Assembly (NCBI GenBank): GCA_964385465.1
Contig: CAYLPJ010000025.1
Location: 14,470-78,469, forward strand
DNA length: 64,000 bases
Direction: 5' to 3'
Source of the DNA: CAYLPJ01 sp964385465
Lineage (GTDB): Bacteria; Planctomycetota; Phycisphaerae; SM23-33
The notes under the pieces: model-generated
Databases searched by the model: none
Told to the model about the DNA's origin: nothing
The model's input: only the letters and a program-made list of their open reading frames with translations
Part shown: in pieces, positions 8,638 through 18,676 of the stretch
Layout of the letters: each line of letters starts with the position of its first letter
How positions within the stretch are numbered: the first letter of the stretch is position 1
Program-made: the position numbers and the translations under genes

Positions 8638-10092
8638 TCACGGGTCGCTCGGGGCGGGCAGGAAGCGGACATTCTCGGTGAACTCGTTGATATCGAAGCG
8701 CCCGTCCTCGGCGGACAGGACAGTCTGATCGCCATCGACGAGGCCGAGGAAACGGACGTTGCGTATCAGCGCGAACGGGCTGCCGGCGAGCCGGCTGGGG
8801 CGTGGCGGGCCGCCGACCCGCCGGACATTGCGAAACGTCACCCCGTTGACGTCGTGCGTGGCGGGGTTCGTCGGATGGGCGGTCCAGATGTCGATCAGGC
8901 GGTCGTCGCGGCAGTCCTCGATGCGCACGTCTTCGAACGTCACGTCCTCGACGCGGGCCGAGGGCTTCTCCTTGTTGACAGCGCTGGTGGGCAGGATGCA
9001 GATGGCCGCCTCGGGATTGGCGCGGTCCTCCCACTCGGTGCGGCTGCGGTTCGGGAGGCAGTGAAGAATATCCACGTTGCGGAACAGCAGGCGGCGGAGG
9101 AACGGCGCGTCGGATTCCCCGCCTATCAGGATGCCCCGCCCGCCGCCAACGTTGCTCAGCGAGCAGCCTTCCACGCGGACGTCCTGCGCCGGCCGATCTG
9201 ACCACCGCGTGCCCTTGACGCAGAACGCATCGTCATGCGACTGGAGATAGCAGTTCCGGAATCGGATGTCCTCGGAGTTCAGGACGTTGACGGCATCGCG
9301 CGTCGCACCCACGACGGCGAAGTCTTCGAACGTTACGGCGTTGCTGTCGTGCAGGAAGACGGTCCACTGGTCGCCGTCGTTCAACACGAGCACGTCGCGG
9401 ATCTCGGCACCGGCGGTGCGGTCGATCTTCAGCGGCGGGCCGAGACGCGTGGCGGACTCGGGGGCGTGGAGGATCCCGCCCCCGCGGATCGTCAGATCGC
9501 GGCAGTCTCTCACCTCGAGCGTCCCCACCAGCACCGCCCCAGCGGCGAGGTACACCGTATGCTCTCGCTTGTTCCGCAGCAGCACCTTGCCCACCTCGTG
9601 CCGGCCGGGGCCGAAGTACGTTACGGCGGCGGTCTCTTTCCGGCCAGGCCCGCGCATCGGCGGATCAGCGTCCGGGCGGCGACGCAGCAACACCAGCGGC
9701 CGGAGCGCGTTACCGTCGAACTCCACGACCGCGTGGTCCTGCTCGGCGGGGATTGTCAGCGCCCATGCGTCCCCTTTTCGCCGGGGGGTGATGCCTGCCG
9801 ATAGCGGCCGCACGACGGCGCTGTCCGCCTTGCCCGCCGCGCGAACGCGGACCTCCGTCACCGACGCCGAATGCAGCATCGCCAGGTGCGTTTCCACAGT
9901 TCGGGCGTAGTTGTGCAGTCGGGCGTCGAAGGGGTCCAGGACGGTCAGGGCATCCCACGCGTCCACCCCGCCCGGGCGCGACTCGACCCGGTAGACGCTC
10001 GAGACGGGCAGCGGTGCCCGCTTCGGGACCGGTCCGGCGGCGGCAGGGGGGATCAACACCAGCAACAGCGACAGGGCGGTACGTCCTTTCAT
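8638..10092 (-). CDS. Secreted glycoside hydrolase family 28-like (polygalacturonase-fold) protein
   Basis: This is 484 residues with a signal peptide (LSLLLVLIPPAAAG, cleavage near residue 19). Residues about 160-450 are a right-handed beta-helix of the pectin-hydrolase type: LEVRDCRDLTIRGGGILH, then NAVTFEDFAVVGATRDAV, the Asp pair in QSHDDAFCVKG (D287-D288) and GRGILIGGES, which correspond to the D-D and G-H-G regions of GH28. The canonical N-T-D-x-D and His are not exact, so the substrate may differ from polygalacturonan. Residues about 30-150 form a beta-sandwich found in front of the helix in some GH28 relatives. It lies 144 bases downstream of the GH9 gene on the same strand and is followed by the Tat leader and sulfatase. 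Confidence 0.75.
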   Translation of the reverse strand: MKGRTALSLLLVLIPPAAAGPVPKRAPLPVSSVYRVESRPGGVDAWDALTVLDPFDARLHNYARTVETHLAMLHSASVTEVRVRAAGKADSAVVRPLSAGITPRRKGDAWALTIPAEQDHAVVEFDGNALRPLVLLRRRPDADPPMRGPGRKETAAVTYFGPGRHEVGKVLLRNKREHTVYLAAGAVLVGTLEVRDCRDLTIRGGGILHAPESATRLGPPLKIDRTAGAEIRDVLVLNDGDQWTVFLHDSNAVTFEDFAVVGATRDAVNVLNSEDIRFRNCYLQSHDDAFCVKGTRWSDRPAQDVRVEGCSLSNVGGGRGILIGGESDAPFLRRLLFRNVDILHCLPNRSRTEWEDRANPEAAICILPTSAVNKEKPSARVEDVTFEDVRIEDCRDDRLIDIWTAHPTNPATHDVNGVTFRNVRRVGGPPRPSRLAGSPFALIRNVRFLGLVDGDQTVLSAEDGRFDINEFTENVRFLPAPSDP

Positions 10093-10236
10093 GTTCAGCT
10101 TTCCTTGAGCAAGGTGTTCTCACGTGGAGACGGATCGGCTGGGGTGCGGCCATCGATCGCCTTCCCACACTCTTCGCTCCGGACCAACCGATCACGTCGG
10201 TCGCGGGACAGTGCGGAGACGTCTGCCTGCTCCGGC

Positions 10237-12492
10237 TCAGTTGCCCTCCTCGGGTCGGGCCGCCAGAATGCCCCACGTGTAGGCGTTGTGCAGAATGGCA
10301 ACGATCGTGTACTCGTTCATCGAGGGCAGAACGGCGATGTCGCTGTAGGCCTCGTAAGCCGGCCAAGTGCGGGAATCGGGCGTCATTGTCTTGCGGAAGA
10401 TCCAGATGTGGGCCCAGTTCTCGAACTCGTAGCGTTCGGCGGGATCGCTCTGGCCGCAGACAGTGATCCCGCGCGGCGCCCGCTGGCCGGAGATTCGGCT
10501 GTCGTTGTGCAGTGGCCATCGAACCGGGTCATGCCCGATCCCGGTGGTCAGCGCGCGGTTGTCGGGATTGCACCCGGCGGCGAAGTTGGCCGACCGCACC
10601 GTGCCGCCGAGGTACTTTACATCCCCGGTCAGCACGTAGGCCCGCGGCAAGGCGAGGGACTTGTTGCCCGGCAGGGAAAAGTAGCCCACCCAGCCCATCG
10701 GCGGCATGCCGGGGTCTGGCGAGGTGATGCCGTAGCTGTTGCCCTCGGCGAAGGCCAGGCCCCGGTCGGCCATGGTGGTGATGAACATCTTCGCCCGCGC
10801 CTTCAGCGCCGCGTCGCCCAGGCTCTCCGGCAGGCGGGCATAGGTGAACAGGGCCGACTGCTCGCCGAGCAGAGCGCTGGGCTTGTCGATCTTGTTCAGG
10901 ATCGTGGCCTTCTCGAACGCCTCATGGTACTTCGCATCCCCGGTCAGCCAGTACAACTCGACCGCCGCGAGGTTGCGGGCAATGTTCAGTTGCGCCAGCG
11001 CGTTGTTGTGCCCGGTCTTCCTCTCCGGAGGGAGCGCCTCGATGACGCCCCGGCCATCTGCCTCCGCCCATTTCCAGGCCTTGATCGCGGCCCGGCGGTA
11101 TTCGACTGCCAACTCGGGCCGAAGGTCCGTGGTCAGCCGGGCCCACTTGGCAGCCTTGGCGGCGAAGAGGTGACTGGTGACGGGATCGGGGGCGAACGCC
11201 CCGACGAACAGCGACTCCTGCCAACTCGCCTCGCCCGGTCGCGGGTGCGCCGTGGACTCGACCCCGCCGCGCACCCCTCCACCGGGCAATTGCAGCCGCT
11301 TGTAGAACGCGAGGTTCCACAGCGCCTCGTCGAGGATGTCCGGCAAGTCATTGCCCGCCTCGTTTTCGGGCAGGTTGAGCTTCAGGCCCTTCAGCCGCTC
11401 GGGAAACAACTCGTAGAGCTCCAGCAGCAGGTAGGACCCCTTCAGGTGCCCGCTGCGGCGGTCCCAGTCGCCGGCATCCATGTATCCGCCCCACGCGTCG
11501 GCCACGGGCTCAGGCAGCGCGTCCGCCGCCGCCAGCGCGTCCGCCGACTGCCGCACCGCCTTCACCTCGCCCTCCAACCGTGTCGTGCCGATCGGATACA
11601 CCGCGAACCCCTCGTTAGCCGGATGCATGTTGCGTGGCCGGCGGTAGTCGAGGACCGGCGGGCCGAGCTCCATCCCGCTGCGATGCGCCAGCACGCCTGC
11701 GAGGGAGATCTTGAACGCGTCCTCCCACGCATCCGGGGCGATGCGGAACGGGTAGCTGCACCCCACGCCTTCCACGTAGAGGCGGTACTCGCCCGGCCGG
11801 TCCAGCGGGGAGAACTCCAGCGTGTAGACCGGGGTCTTCGCGTAGTTGCGTCCCTCCTGGAACGTCTCCTTTTCGTCGGCGGCCTTGGCCAGTTCGGCCC
11901 GGCCTTCGTGCACAGGCTTGTCGGTGGCTTGGTCGATCACCTCGAAGCGCGGGCCCCGGCCGTCGGCCGCGAATGCGTGCGCCCCGCCGGTGCCAAGCCA
12001 CAGCGAAAGCTTGCCCTGCTTGTAGGGATCGTCCGGGCGGTAGCCGATGTGCGACACGTGCACCGCTTCGCTGCGAGTGCGACGCGGCTGGTGGGTATAG
12101 GTGACGGTCGCGTCGGCAGTGTTCACCGCCCGGAAGTGGATCGTGTATTCCTGCCCCTCGACCAGTGGGTGCGGCAGTTCGAGATATACCCGCGCCAGCG
12201 TGGCCTGTCCCCTGTACGCGTTGGGCTTACGCTTGACAAAAACTCGGGCGGGCCGGACCGGCTCGCGGTACCGCGCACCGGTCGCGCTGAAAACGCGGTA
12301 CGCCGCCGGCTCGCCCGGCGTCTCGCTGACGAGCGGCGTGCCGTTCGGCTCGAGCCCCGGCCAGACCTTCCCCGCTCCAATGGCCAGGTCTCCGAGCTTC
12401 TCCTTGCGGCCGCCTTCGTGTTGGCGGACCACCTCGATATCACCGCTCGCAACAATCAAGAGCAACCTTCTCACCGGGCTCTTGCGAAGCAT
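10237..12492 (-). CDS. Glycoside hydrolase family 9-like (endoglucanase-type)
   Basis: This is 751 residues from ATG at 12492. Longer upstream starts would run far back into the preceding gene and give basic junk sequence. An N-terminal Ig-like region (about 60-260, with EAVHVSHIGYRPDDP and GEYRLYVEGVG) precedes an (alpha/alpha)6 catalytic domain. That domain has GGYMDAGDWDRR, the DAGD region holding the GH9 base/nucleophile aspartates, and near the C-terminus NEYTIVAILHNAYTWGIL, where GH9 enzymes carry the acid Glu (N-E-x-x-I). It should hydrolyse beta-glucan-like chains. The start overlaps the end of the PQQ gene by 22 bases, implying translational coupling. The N-terminus (VRRLLLIVASGDIEV) is only weakly signal-like, so export is uncertain. 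Confidence 0.75.
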   Translation of the reverse strand: MLRKSPVRRLLLIVASGDIEVVRQHEGGRKEKLGDLAIGAGKVWPGLEPNGTPLVSETPGEPAAYRVFSATGARYREPVRPARVFVKRKPNAYRGQATLARVYLELPHPLVEGQEYTIHFRAVNTADATVTYTHQPRRTRSEAVHVSHIGYRPDDPYKQGKLSLWLGTGGAHAFAADGRGPRFEVIDQATDKPVHEGRAELAKAADEKETFQEGRNYAKTPVYTLEFSPLDRPGEYRLYVEGVGCSYPFRIAPDAWEDAFKISLAGVLAHRSGMELGPPVLDYRRPRNMHPANEGFAVYPIGTTRLEGEVKAVRQSADALAAADALPEPVADAWGGYMDAGDWDRRSGHLKGSYLLLELYELFPERLKGLKLNLPENEAGNDLPDILDEALWNLAFYKRLQLPGGGVRGGVESTAHPRPGEASWQESLFVGAFAPDPVTSHLFAAKAAKWARLTTDLRPELAVEYRRAAIKAWKWAEADGRGVIEALPPERKTGHNNALAQLNIARNLAAVELYWLTGDAKYHEAFEKATILNKIDKPSALLGEQSALFTYARLPESLGDAALKARAKMFITTMADRGLAFAEGNSYGITSPDPGMPPMGWVGYFSLPGNKSLALPRAYVLTGDVKYLGGTVRSANFAAGCNPDNRALTTGIGHDPVRWPLHNDSRISGQRAPRGITVCGQSDPAERYEFENWAHIWIFRKTMTPDSRTWPAYEAYSDIAVLPSMNEYTIVAILHNAYTWGILAARPEEGN

Positions 12493-15400
12493 AGAAGCCT
12501 GCCATCCTGCGTGGCGATGTACAACCGCCCTGCGGCAACGGCGATGCTGTCCCAGACCGGCGCGGCGTCGAGCTTGTACTCGGCCAGCTTCTCGCCTGTC
12601 GCGGCAGAGGCGGCCCACAGAATGCCGCCCATCCTCCCCTCGTAGGCCTTGGCCAGATCGCCCTCGGGGAACGCCACGGGGGTTCCGGCGACGAAGAGAA
12701 CGTCGCCGGCAAGCGCCATGGCCTTGCCTGTCAGGGGGATGTTGACACGCCAGCGCTCCTTCGCCCCGGGGCCAACGGCCTTCTTCCTGCCTCGCCCCGG
12801 TTTCTCGACAGTACCCGCCTTTGCCAGCTCTCCGGCGAACAGCGTGTAGCCCTGTCGGCGAGGATCGAAACTGGCGGTCCGGCTGGGCTTGTAGCCTCGG
12901 ACTTCGTAATACAGCCTGCCGTCCCGAACCAGAATGTCACCATGCACCGCGGCCCTTCCGGTGGGGATGTCGTAGCGGAGTTCCGTGTCGATCGTCCACC
13001 AACTGCGGTGATGCGGGATCGGCTCGATGAACCCGTGAGACGTGATCAGATGCGGCCTCAGGGACTTGTCCCGACTGACGGGTTCGAGGTCCGTGGTGAA
13101 CGCCTCGTGCCGCAGGAACACATGCCCGCCCTCGGCCAACAGGATGTCGTTCTTGTTCCCCTCGATGCCGCCCGCGCCTGTCGCTCCCACGGCCGTGACA
13201 CGGCTGATGACCGGGTGACCGTTCGATCCATAGGGCCCGTACAGATTCCGCCGATGCACCACTCGGCCGGTCTTTGGGTCGAGTCCGAAGAGGAACAGGC
13301 CACCATCCAGGAAGGAGTTCCTGCCGGCCACAAAATACGCCACGTCCTGGTGCAGGAGGATGCTGCCGCTGACAGGCCAGACAGATTCGAGGTGTTCGTA
13401 GGCGCATATCAGCCGGTCGGGCAGGGCCTTGAAGCGCCAAAGCAGTGCGCCGTCCGTTGCCCGCAAGCAGTAGACCCAGCCATCTCGCGAGCCGAACAGC
13501 AGTCTCCCCCGATGGTACGTAGGCGGCGAATCCACGCGCCCACCGGTGGTGTACGACCATTGGGCTTTGCCGTCGGCGGCATCGAGGGCGCACACAGTAT
13601 GTGCATCCACGTCGGCCACGAATACCTTGCCACCGGCGATCACGGGTGGACTGGCGCGGGTGGCGAAACGGGTCTGCCACCGGGGCTCCAGTGCGGCGGA
13701 CATCGCGGCCGACGTACGACCACTGCGGCTGGCATCCTGACGATAGGTGGGCCAGTCGGTGTCGGCGACAGCGGGGGGCCGCTCGGTCGCCTCCGCGTAC
13801 GCGGGGCCCTTCTCGATTCGAGGAGCGACCGCGACCGGGATGCGCTGGCCGGACTCCTTCAAGCTCGCGTCGGAGGCCAGGGCGTTGAACGCGTTGAGCT
13901 GAACCTTGTTTGCGCAGGAACACGCCGGCGGGCCGGCATAGAGCAGCCCGTTGCACGGCAGGAAGCCGATCCCACACGTGCTTCGGACCCAGGGGTTCGG
14001 GAACTCGCCGGAGCCGTCCAACCGCAAGAAGTCGGTCCCCCCGGTTACGGAGTTGATGTACCAGCGACGCGTGATGCGGTTGCGGTAGCAGCGATCGTGT
14101 CCCATCGGGCCGGTCATCTTCTGGGTGAGTTTCCTGACGGCAGTGCCGGTGCGTCGATCGTAGCCCCTGTTGTTGGCGGTCCAGACCGCACCAGCGGTCA
14201 GGAAAAGGTCGGGACCCTTGAAGTGGTTCATGCGCGTCCCGGCCGTCCAGAGCTTCGCTCCGTCTGCCATTGCGAAGGCCGTCAGCCCGCTGGCGGAGGC
14301 CACGTAGACCGCGTCGTCGGCCAACACCACCGAGACCGAGGTGCCTGGTGTCAAGGTGGGGGTTTCCTTGCGTCGTCGGCGGCGGCGTGAAAGGGAGACC
14401 TCGCAGGGCACACGCCAGCATTCCGCGCCGGTCCGCCGATCGATACACATCACCGAACCGTCCGCACAGTACACCGCATGCGCCCCCCGCACGGCCAGCG
14501 ACGCACCTTGGTATGCCCGCGTGGCGTCGCCCTGCTTGCGCCACAGTTCTCGGCCGGAGTCGGCGTCGATCGCCACGATCGTGCTCTTGGGGTTATCGAG
14601 TTTGGGGATCACCGGGCCGTAGGCAGGTTTGGGGAACGCGCTTGAGCCGATGGTCCGGCCTCGGCCCTGGCCGATACCGGCCGTGTCGAACGGATCGCCG
14701 ACCACGACGTACAGCACCCCGCCCTCGTGGACGAACTCCTGGGTCCGCTCCGTCCCGGGGTAGCGCTTGAGAACCTCGCCGGTCCCGGCGTCGAACACGG
14801 TGATCGGCGCGTCCAGCCCGGGCGTGCAGTAGACTTTGTCGGCGAAGGCGACGAGCTGTCGCTGCAGTTGGGTGGGTGTGTACTTGATGTAGATGTTGAT
14901 CGGCTCCCAATCAACGAACCGGTGACGCCAGAGCTCGATGCCGTTGAAGGCATCGCGGCAGATCAGGGCGAACTTGCCCGGCAAGGCCGGATGCTCGGCA
15001 GAGGCATGGTCCTCGATGCTGAACAATCGCCCGCCGGCGGACACCAGGCTGTGCATCGATGGCAAGCACAGGTGCGATCGACTCCAGTCCGGCTCGGCGA
15101 TCCACTGAACATGCCGAGGCGGGCCGACCACGTCATCGTCGGCCACCGCGTTGTTGTCCGCCCCGTGGTAGTGCTGCTGCCACTCGTCGATGCCGTCCGG
15201 CCACGGCTTGACCGCCTTCTTCCCGTCAATCATCGCAACCCCCAACGGCGCGAGCACCCGCATCACCTCGCGCATTGGCAGGTCCCCGAGGTCGTCAGCG
15301 ACCACCACGTTTACGAGACCATCGACGTACGGCAGGCGGCGGCTCTTCCAAGGCTCCGCCGTCACCTTGCCGTAGAGACCGAGGGATCGGATGTGTCGGC

Positions 15401-15605
15401 GCGCGGCCGTGACGTTGGCATCGAGGCCCTGCACCGTGAAGCTGTCGGCCGCATGCAACGCCGCCGTGAGCTTCCCGTCGCCGCACCCGAGGTGAACGAT
15501 GAGACCGCCTTTGACCCCCGCAGCGTCCAGAATCGACCTGGCCTGCTGCTGTTCGGCGGCGTGGGCGGTCACGGCAAGCATGGCCATCAGGACGATCGCT
15601 CTCAT
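12471..15605 (-). CDS. Exported methyltransferase-like domain fused to PQQ-type beta-propeller
   Basis: This is 1044 residues; ATG at 15605 follows GGAG and begins a clear signal peptide (MRAIVLMAMLAVTAHAA). Residues about 25-140 are a Rossmann methyltransferase-like domain: motif I is VHLGCGDGKLT and the ribose-binding acidic residue is in GLDANV. A linker with DEWQQHYHGADNNAV leads into two blocks of PQQ/BamB-like beta-propeller repeats (TGEVLKRYPG, AADGKAQWSYTTGGRVDSPP, ATDGALLWRFKALP). Propeller proteins of this kind usually bind ligands or scaffold complexes; enzymatic activity is not evident. An AdoMet-binding fold outside the cytoplasm is unexpected. It heads a minus-strand run with GH9, GH28 and sulfatase. 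A paralogue lies at 46401-49715. Confidence 0.8.
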   Translation of the reverse strand: MRAIVLMAMLAVTAHAAEQQQARSILDAAGVKGGLIVHLGCGDGKLTAALHAADSFTVQGLDANVTAARRHIRSLGLYGKVTAEPWKSRRLPYVDGLVNVVVADDLGDLPMREVMRVLAPLGVAMIDGKKAVKPWPDGIDEWQQHYHGADNNAVADDDVVGPPRHVQWIAEPDWSRSHLCLPSMHSLVSAGGRLFSIEDHASAEHPALPGKFALICRDAFNGIELWRHRFVDWEPINIYIKYTPTQLQRQLVAFADKVYCTPGLDAPITVFDAGTGEVLKRYPGTERTQEFVHEGGVLYVVVGDPFDTAGIGQGRGRTIGSSAFPKPAYGPVIPKLDNPKSTIVAIDADSGRELWRKQGDATRAYQGASLAVRGAHAVYCADGSVMCIDRRTGAECWRVPCEVSLSRRRRRRKETPTLTPGTSVSVVLADDAVYVASASGLTAFAMADGAKLWTAGTRMNHFKGPDLFLTAGAVWTANNRGYDRRTGTAVRKLTQKMTGPMGHDRCYRNRITRRWYINSVTGGTDFLRLDGSGEFPNPWVRSTCGIGFLPCNGLLYAGPPACSCANKVQLNAFNALASDASLKESGQRIPVAVAPRIEKGPAYAEATERPPAVADTDWPTYRQDASRSGRTSAAMSAALEPRWQTRFATRASPPVIAGGKVFVADVDAHTVCALDAADGKAQWSYTTGGRVDSPPTYHRGRLLFGSRDGWVYCLRATDGALLWRFKALPDRLICAYEHLESVWPVSGSILLHQDVAYFVAGRNSFLDGGLFLFGLDPKTGRVVHRRNLYGPYGSNGHPVISRVTAVGATGAGGIEGNKNDILLAEGGHVFLRHEAFTTDLEPVSRDKSLRPHLITSHGFIEPIPHHRSWWTIDTELRYDIPTGRAAVHGDILVRDGRLYYEVRGYKPSRTASFDPRRQGYTLFAGELAKAGTVEKPGRGRKKAVGPGAKERWRVNIPLTGKAMALAGDVLFVAGTPVAFPEGDLAKAYEGRMGGILWAASAATGEKLAEYKLDAAPVWDSIAVAAGRLYIATQDGRLLCFARAR

Positions 15606-16096
15606 AGTTCCGCTCCATGGACGGCCAAGTTGTTGTTCTTCACAGCAACACGTAGATGCGCCGCATGTACCGCCACACCCACCCAGCCCCATGACGCCGG
15701 CAAGGGCATGGCGGGAGCAGGGGCATCACCTCATGGGGGAGCACCTGCACTGGATCGATATTCTCAATCGACGCCGTGAGAATGCAAGAACACGTTGGTT
15801 CTGCCTGTGCCCTGACAGGCTCCTTGGGCCCCAGCAGCCGCAGCTTGATCCCACCTCGCCCCGCAGCTATCCTTGCTCCAGGCGACCGCCAGACCAAGAA
15901 CCGTCTTTCGGACGGCCATTGCCGGCTGGATGAGCCGGCAGTAACAGGAAGCGCCTGCCTGTCTCGATGAACAGACGCGACCGCATCCTCGCCATTGACA
16001 GGAGCGGTTGACCCATGAGCGTTCGTGGGCGAGGGGAGGGCTTGGCCGTGGCGTTGATTCATGACGACATAGCCGACTCACCGAGGAGTTGCGGAG
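15606..16096. other. Gene-free divergent spacer
   Basis: This 491-base spacer separates the divergent starts of the PQQ fusion (-) and the DUF4838 gene (+). No protein-like frame was found. The one notable structure is a pair of adjacent hairpins at 15901-15940, listed separately. Promoters for both genes must lie here, but I could not place convincing -35/-10 pairs. Confidence 0.5.
15901..15940. repeat. Two adjacent short perfect hairpins
   Basis: CCGTC-TTTCG-GACGG (15901-15915) is followed after four bases by TGCCGGCT-GGATG-AGCCGGCA (15920-15940), a perfect 8-bp stem with a 5-base loop. The pair lies about 155 bases upstream of the DUF4838 start. No U-tract follows in either direction, so a plain terminator is unlikely. 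A REP-like element, a structured leader or a protein site are options. Confidence 0.45.
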
Positions 16097-18676
16097 ATGG
16101 TTTCTCGTGCCTTGAGTTGCATGTGCGGCGTTGCGATCGTGGCAGTGTCTGGATCAGCGTTGTGTCTTGCGGCGGAGGCTGGAACTGCCGGACGAGCCGG
16201 CATGGATGCGCCGTTCGTCCGGATGGCGGCGAAAGGCAAGGCGTTGCTGCCGGTGGTGGTCTCCGCGAAGGCCTCGGAGAGAACGAAGGCGGCGGCGGAG
16301 AGGCTGGTGGAGTATCTCTCGCGAATCAGCGGGGCGGAATTCGCGTTGACCACGGGCGACCTGACCGCCGGGATCGGCGTGGGGCTGGCGGCGGAGGCCC
16401 CGGCGGGGATCGTCAGCCCGCAGTTGGACGCAGACATGCCGGCCGGGCGCGAGGACTACGTGCTGCGGTCACATGCCGGGGGGCTCTGTCTGCTCGGCGC
16501 GACGGATCTCGCTGTCGAGCACGCGGTGTGGGACCTGCTCTACCGGTTGGGCCACCGGCAGTTCTTCCCGGGGCCGCATTGGGAAGTCGTGCCGACGCGG
16601 CCGGAATTGGGGATCGCGGTGGACGTGCGGCAGCGGCCGGACTATGCGGCCCGGCGGATCTGGTACGGGTACGGCGCGTGGGACTACGCCGCCGGGCCGT
16701 ACGCCGACTGGTGCGCCAAGAACCGGGCGACGTCGGGCATCAAGTTGAACACCGGCCACGCGTACGACGGGATCCTGCGGGCGAACAAACGGGTGTTTGC
16801 CGAGCATCCGGAGTACCTCGGCCTGGTTGACGGCGAGCGGAAGAGCACGAAGTTCTGCATCGCCAACCCGGGCCTGCGAAAGCTCGTAGCCGACCATGCT
16901 GTGCGGCTGCTGGAGAAGAAGCCCGACCTGGACAGCGTCTCGGTCGATCCCAGTGACGGCGGCGGATGGTGCCAGTGCGCCGAGTGCGCCAAGCTCGGCA
17001 GCGTCAGCGACAGGGTGATCACGCTGGCCAACGCGGTGGCCGAGGCCGTGACAGCCAGGAAGCGCGGCACGCTGGTGGGCGTGTACGCGTACAGCCACCA
17101 CTCCCCGCCGCCAACCATCAAGGCCCATCCGGCCGTCGTGGTCAGCGTGGCGACGGCGTTCATCAAAGGCGGCTGGACGGTTAATGAACTGATCCGCGGC
17201 TGGAGCGCCAAGGCATCGACGCTGGGCATTCGCGAGTACTACGGCGTCAACACATGGTGTCGCGACCTCCCTGCCGCAGCGCGCGGAGGGGACCTGGCGT
17301 ACCTGAAGCGAACGATCCCCGCCTTCCACGCCGCGGGGGCGAAGTTCATGTCCGCCGAGTCCGGTGACAATTGGGGGCCCAACGGGCTGGGGTACTACCT
17401 CGCGGCACGGATGCTCTTCGATGTCACGGAGGCCGGGCAAATCGACGCCCTGATCGACGACTTCCTCGCTCGGGCGTTCGGCCCCGCGAAGGACCCGATG
17501 CGGGCGTTCTACGAGCAACTCGATGCCTCCCGGCCGCACCTGCTGGCGTCGGATCAGCTCGGGCGGATGTTCCGCTCACTGGCCGAGGCACGAGAGCGGG
17601 CGGCCGACAGCCCGGCCGTTCTCATGCGGATCGACGACCTGACGCAGTATGCCCGATACGTCGATCTTTACACGCGTTACGCCAAGGCCAAGGCTCCGGC
17701 CCGCCAGAAGGCGTTCGAGGCGCTCATCCGCCACGCCTACCGCATGCGGACCACGATGCTCGTCCACACCAAGGCGCTCTACCGCGACCTGGTGCGCCGG
17801 GACAAGTCGGTGACGATCCCCGACGGGGCGACGTGGCAAGTGCCCGAGGCGGAGAACCCGTGGAAGTCATCCCGGCCATTCGAGCCGCGCGAGCTGGCGC
17901 GGTTCCTCGCCGAGGGGATCGAGCGGTACCCCCTGGCGACGATCGGCTTCAAGCCGATAGCGTTCTCCAAGGACCTCGTCTCGGCCCGATCGCTGGAGCT
18001 CCCCTCGGACCTGCCGCGGGGGGATCTCGGTTCGGGCAGAGGCAAGCAGATGTTCTACACGCGCGTCGAGAGGGCCCCGGCAAAGGTGACGCTGCGGGTC
18101 ACCGGGGGGCTGATCGCCCACTACCGGGACCGGGGGAACGTGAGGATCGAGGCCTGGAAGATCGACGGCGCCGGCGCCGGCGGGCAGCGCGAGACACTCT
18201 CGGCAAGCGATCGCTCCGTCCCGCCGGATGGAAAGGAACACACGGTGACGCTCTTCCTGAAGGAGGTGGGGCTGTACCGGATTGCGTTGAGCGATGGCAA
18301 GGACCGCACGCGAGTGGACTGGGATCCCTCGCTTGCGATGACCGTCCGATCGGCGGCGGACGACCCGATGAACTCGACCTACGCCGGCCCCTGGCTGATG
18401 TACTTCTATGTGCCGAAAGGCACGAGAGTCGTCGGGCTGTTTGGCGGCGAGCACGGAGAAATCCGCGACGCGGCCGACCGGCCGCTGTTCTGGCTCAACG
18501 GCCGCGAGCCGGGCTACTACAGCGTCGGGGTCCCCGACGGCCAGGACGGGCGACTGTGGAGCATTCGCTATGGCCGGCGGGCAGTACGCCTGCTGACGGT
18601 CCCGCCGTATCTCGCCCGCTCTCCCGCCGAGTTGCTGCTCCCGGCCGAGGTCGTCGAAAAGGACGCCGGCAAATAG
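16097..18676 (+). CDS. Secreted DUF4838 family protein (glycosidase-like)
   Basis: This is 859 residues, ATG at 16097 behind GGAG, with a Sec-type signal (about 1-26). Residues about 50-170 are an alpha/beta N-terminal domain like that in front of GH67/GH20 enzymes (AAERLVEYLSRISGAEF; YRLGHRQFFPGPHWEVVP). DUF4838 occupies the middle: SVDPSDGGGWCQCAECAKL, VGVYAYSHHSPPP, NTWCRDLPA and AESGDNWGPNGLGYYLAARML. The C-terminal third is beta-rich, perhaps for carbohydrate binding. The fold suggests a glycosidase, but no member activity can be assigned from this sequence. A second DUF4838 protein lies at 37947-40361 and is only distantly similar in the N-terminal domain. Confidence 0.8.
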   Translation: MVSRALSCMCGVAIVAVSGSALCLAAEAGTAGRAGMDAPFVRMAAKGKALLPVVVSAKASERTKAAAERLVEYLSRISGAEFALTTGDLTAGIGVGLAAEAPAGIVSPQLDADMPAGREDYVLRSHAGGLCLLGATDLAVEHAVWDLLYRLGHRQFFPGPHWEVVPTRPELGIAVDVRQRPDYAARRIWYGYGAWDYAAGPYADWCAKNRATSGIKLNTGHAYDGILRANKRVFAEHPEYLGLVDGERKSTKFCIANPGLRKLVADHAVRLLEKKPDLDSVSVDPSDGGGWCQCAECAKLGSVSDRVITLANAVAEAVTARKRGTLVGVYAYSHHSPPPTIKAHPAVVVSVATAFIKGGWTVNELIRGWSAKASTLGIREYYGVNTWCRDLPAAARGGDLAYLKRTIPAFHAAGAKFMSAESGDNWGPNGLGYYLAARMLFDVTEAGQIDALIDDFLARAFGPAKDPMRAFYEQLDASRPHLLASDQLGRMFRSLAEARERAADSPAVLMRIDDLTQYARYVDLYTRYAKAKAPARQKAFEALIRHAYRMRTTMLVHTKALYRDLVRRDKSVTIPDGATWQVPEAENPWKSSRPFEPRELARFLAEGIERYPLATIGFKPIAFSKDLVSARSLELPSDLPRGDLGSGRGKQMFYTRVERAPAKVTLRVTGGLIAHYRDRGNVRIEAWKIDGAGAGGQRETLSASDRSVPPDGKEHTVTLFLKEVGLYRIALSDGKDRTRVDWDPSLAMTVRSAADDPMNSTYAGPWLMYFYVPKGTRVVGLFGGEHGEIRDAADRPLFWLNGREPGYYSVGVPDGQDGRLWSIRYGRRAVRLLTVPPYLARSPAELLLPAEVVEKDAGK

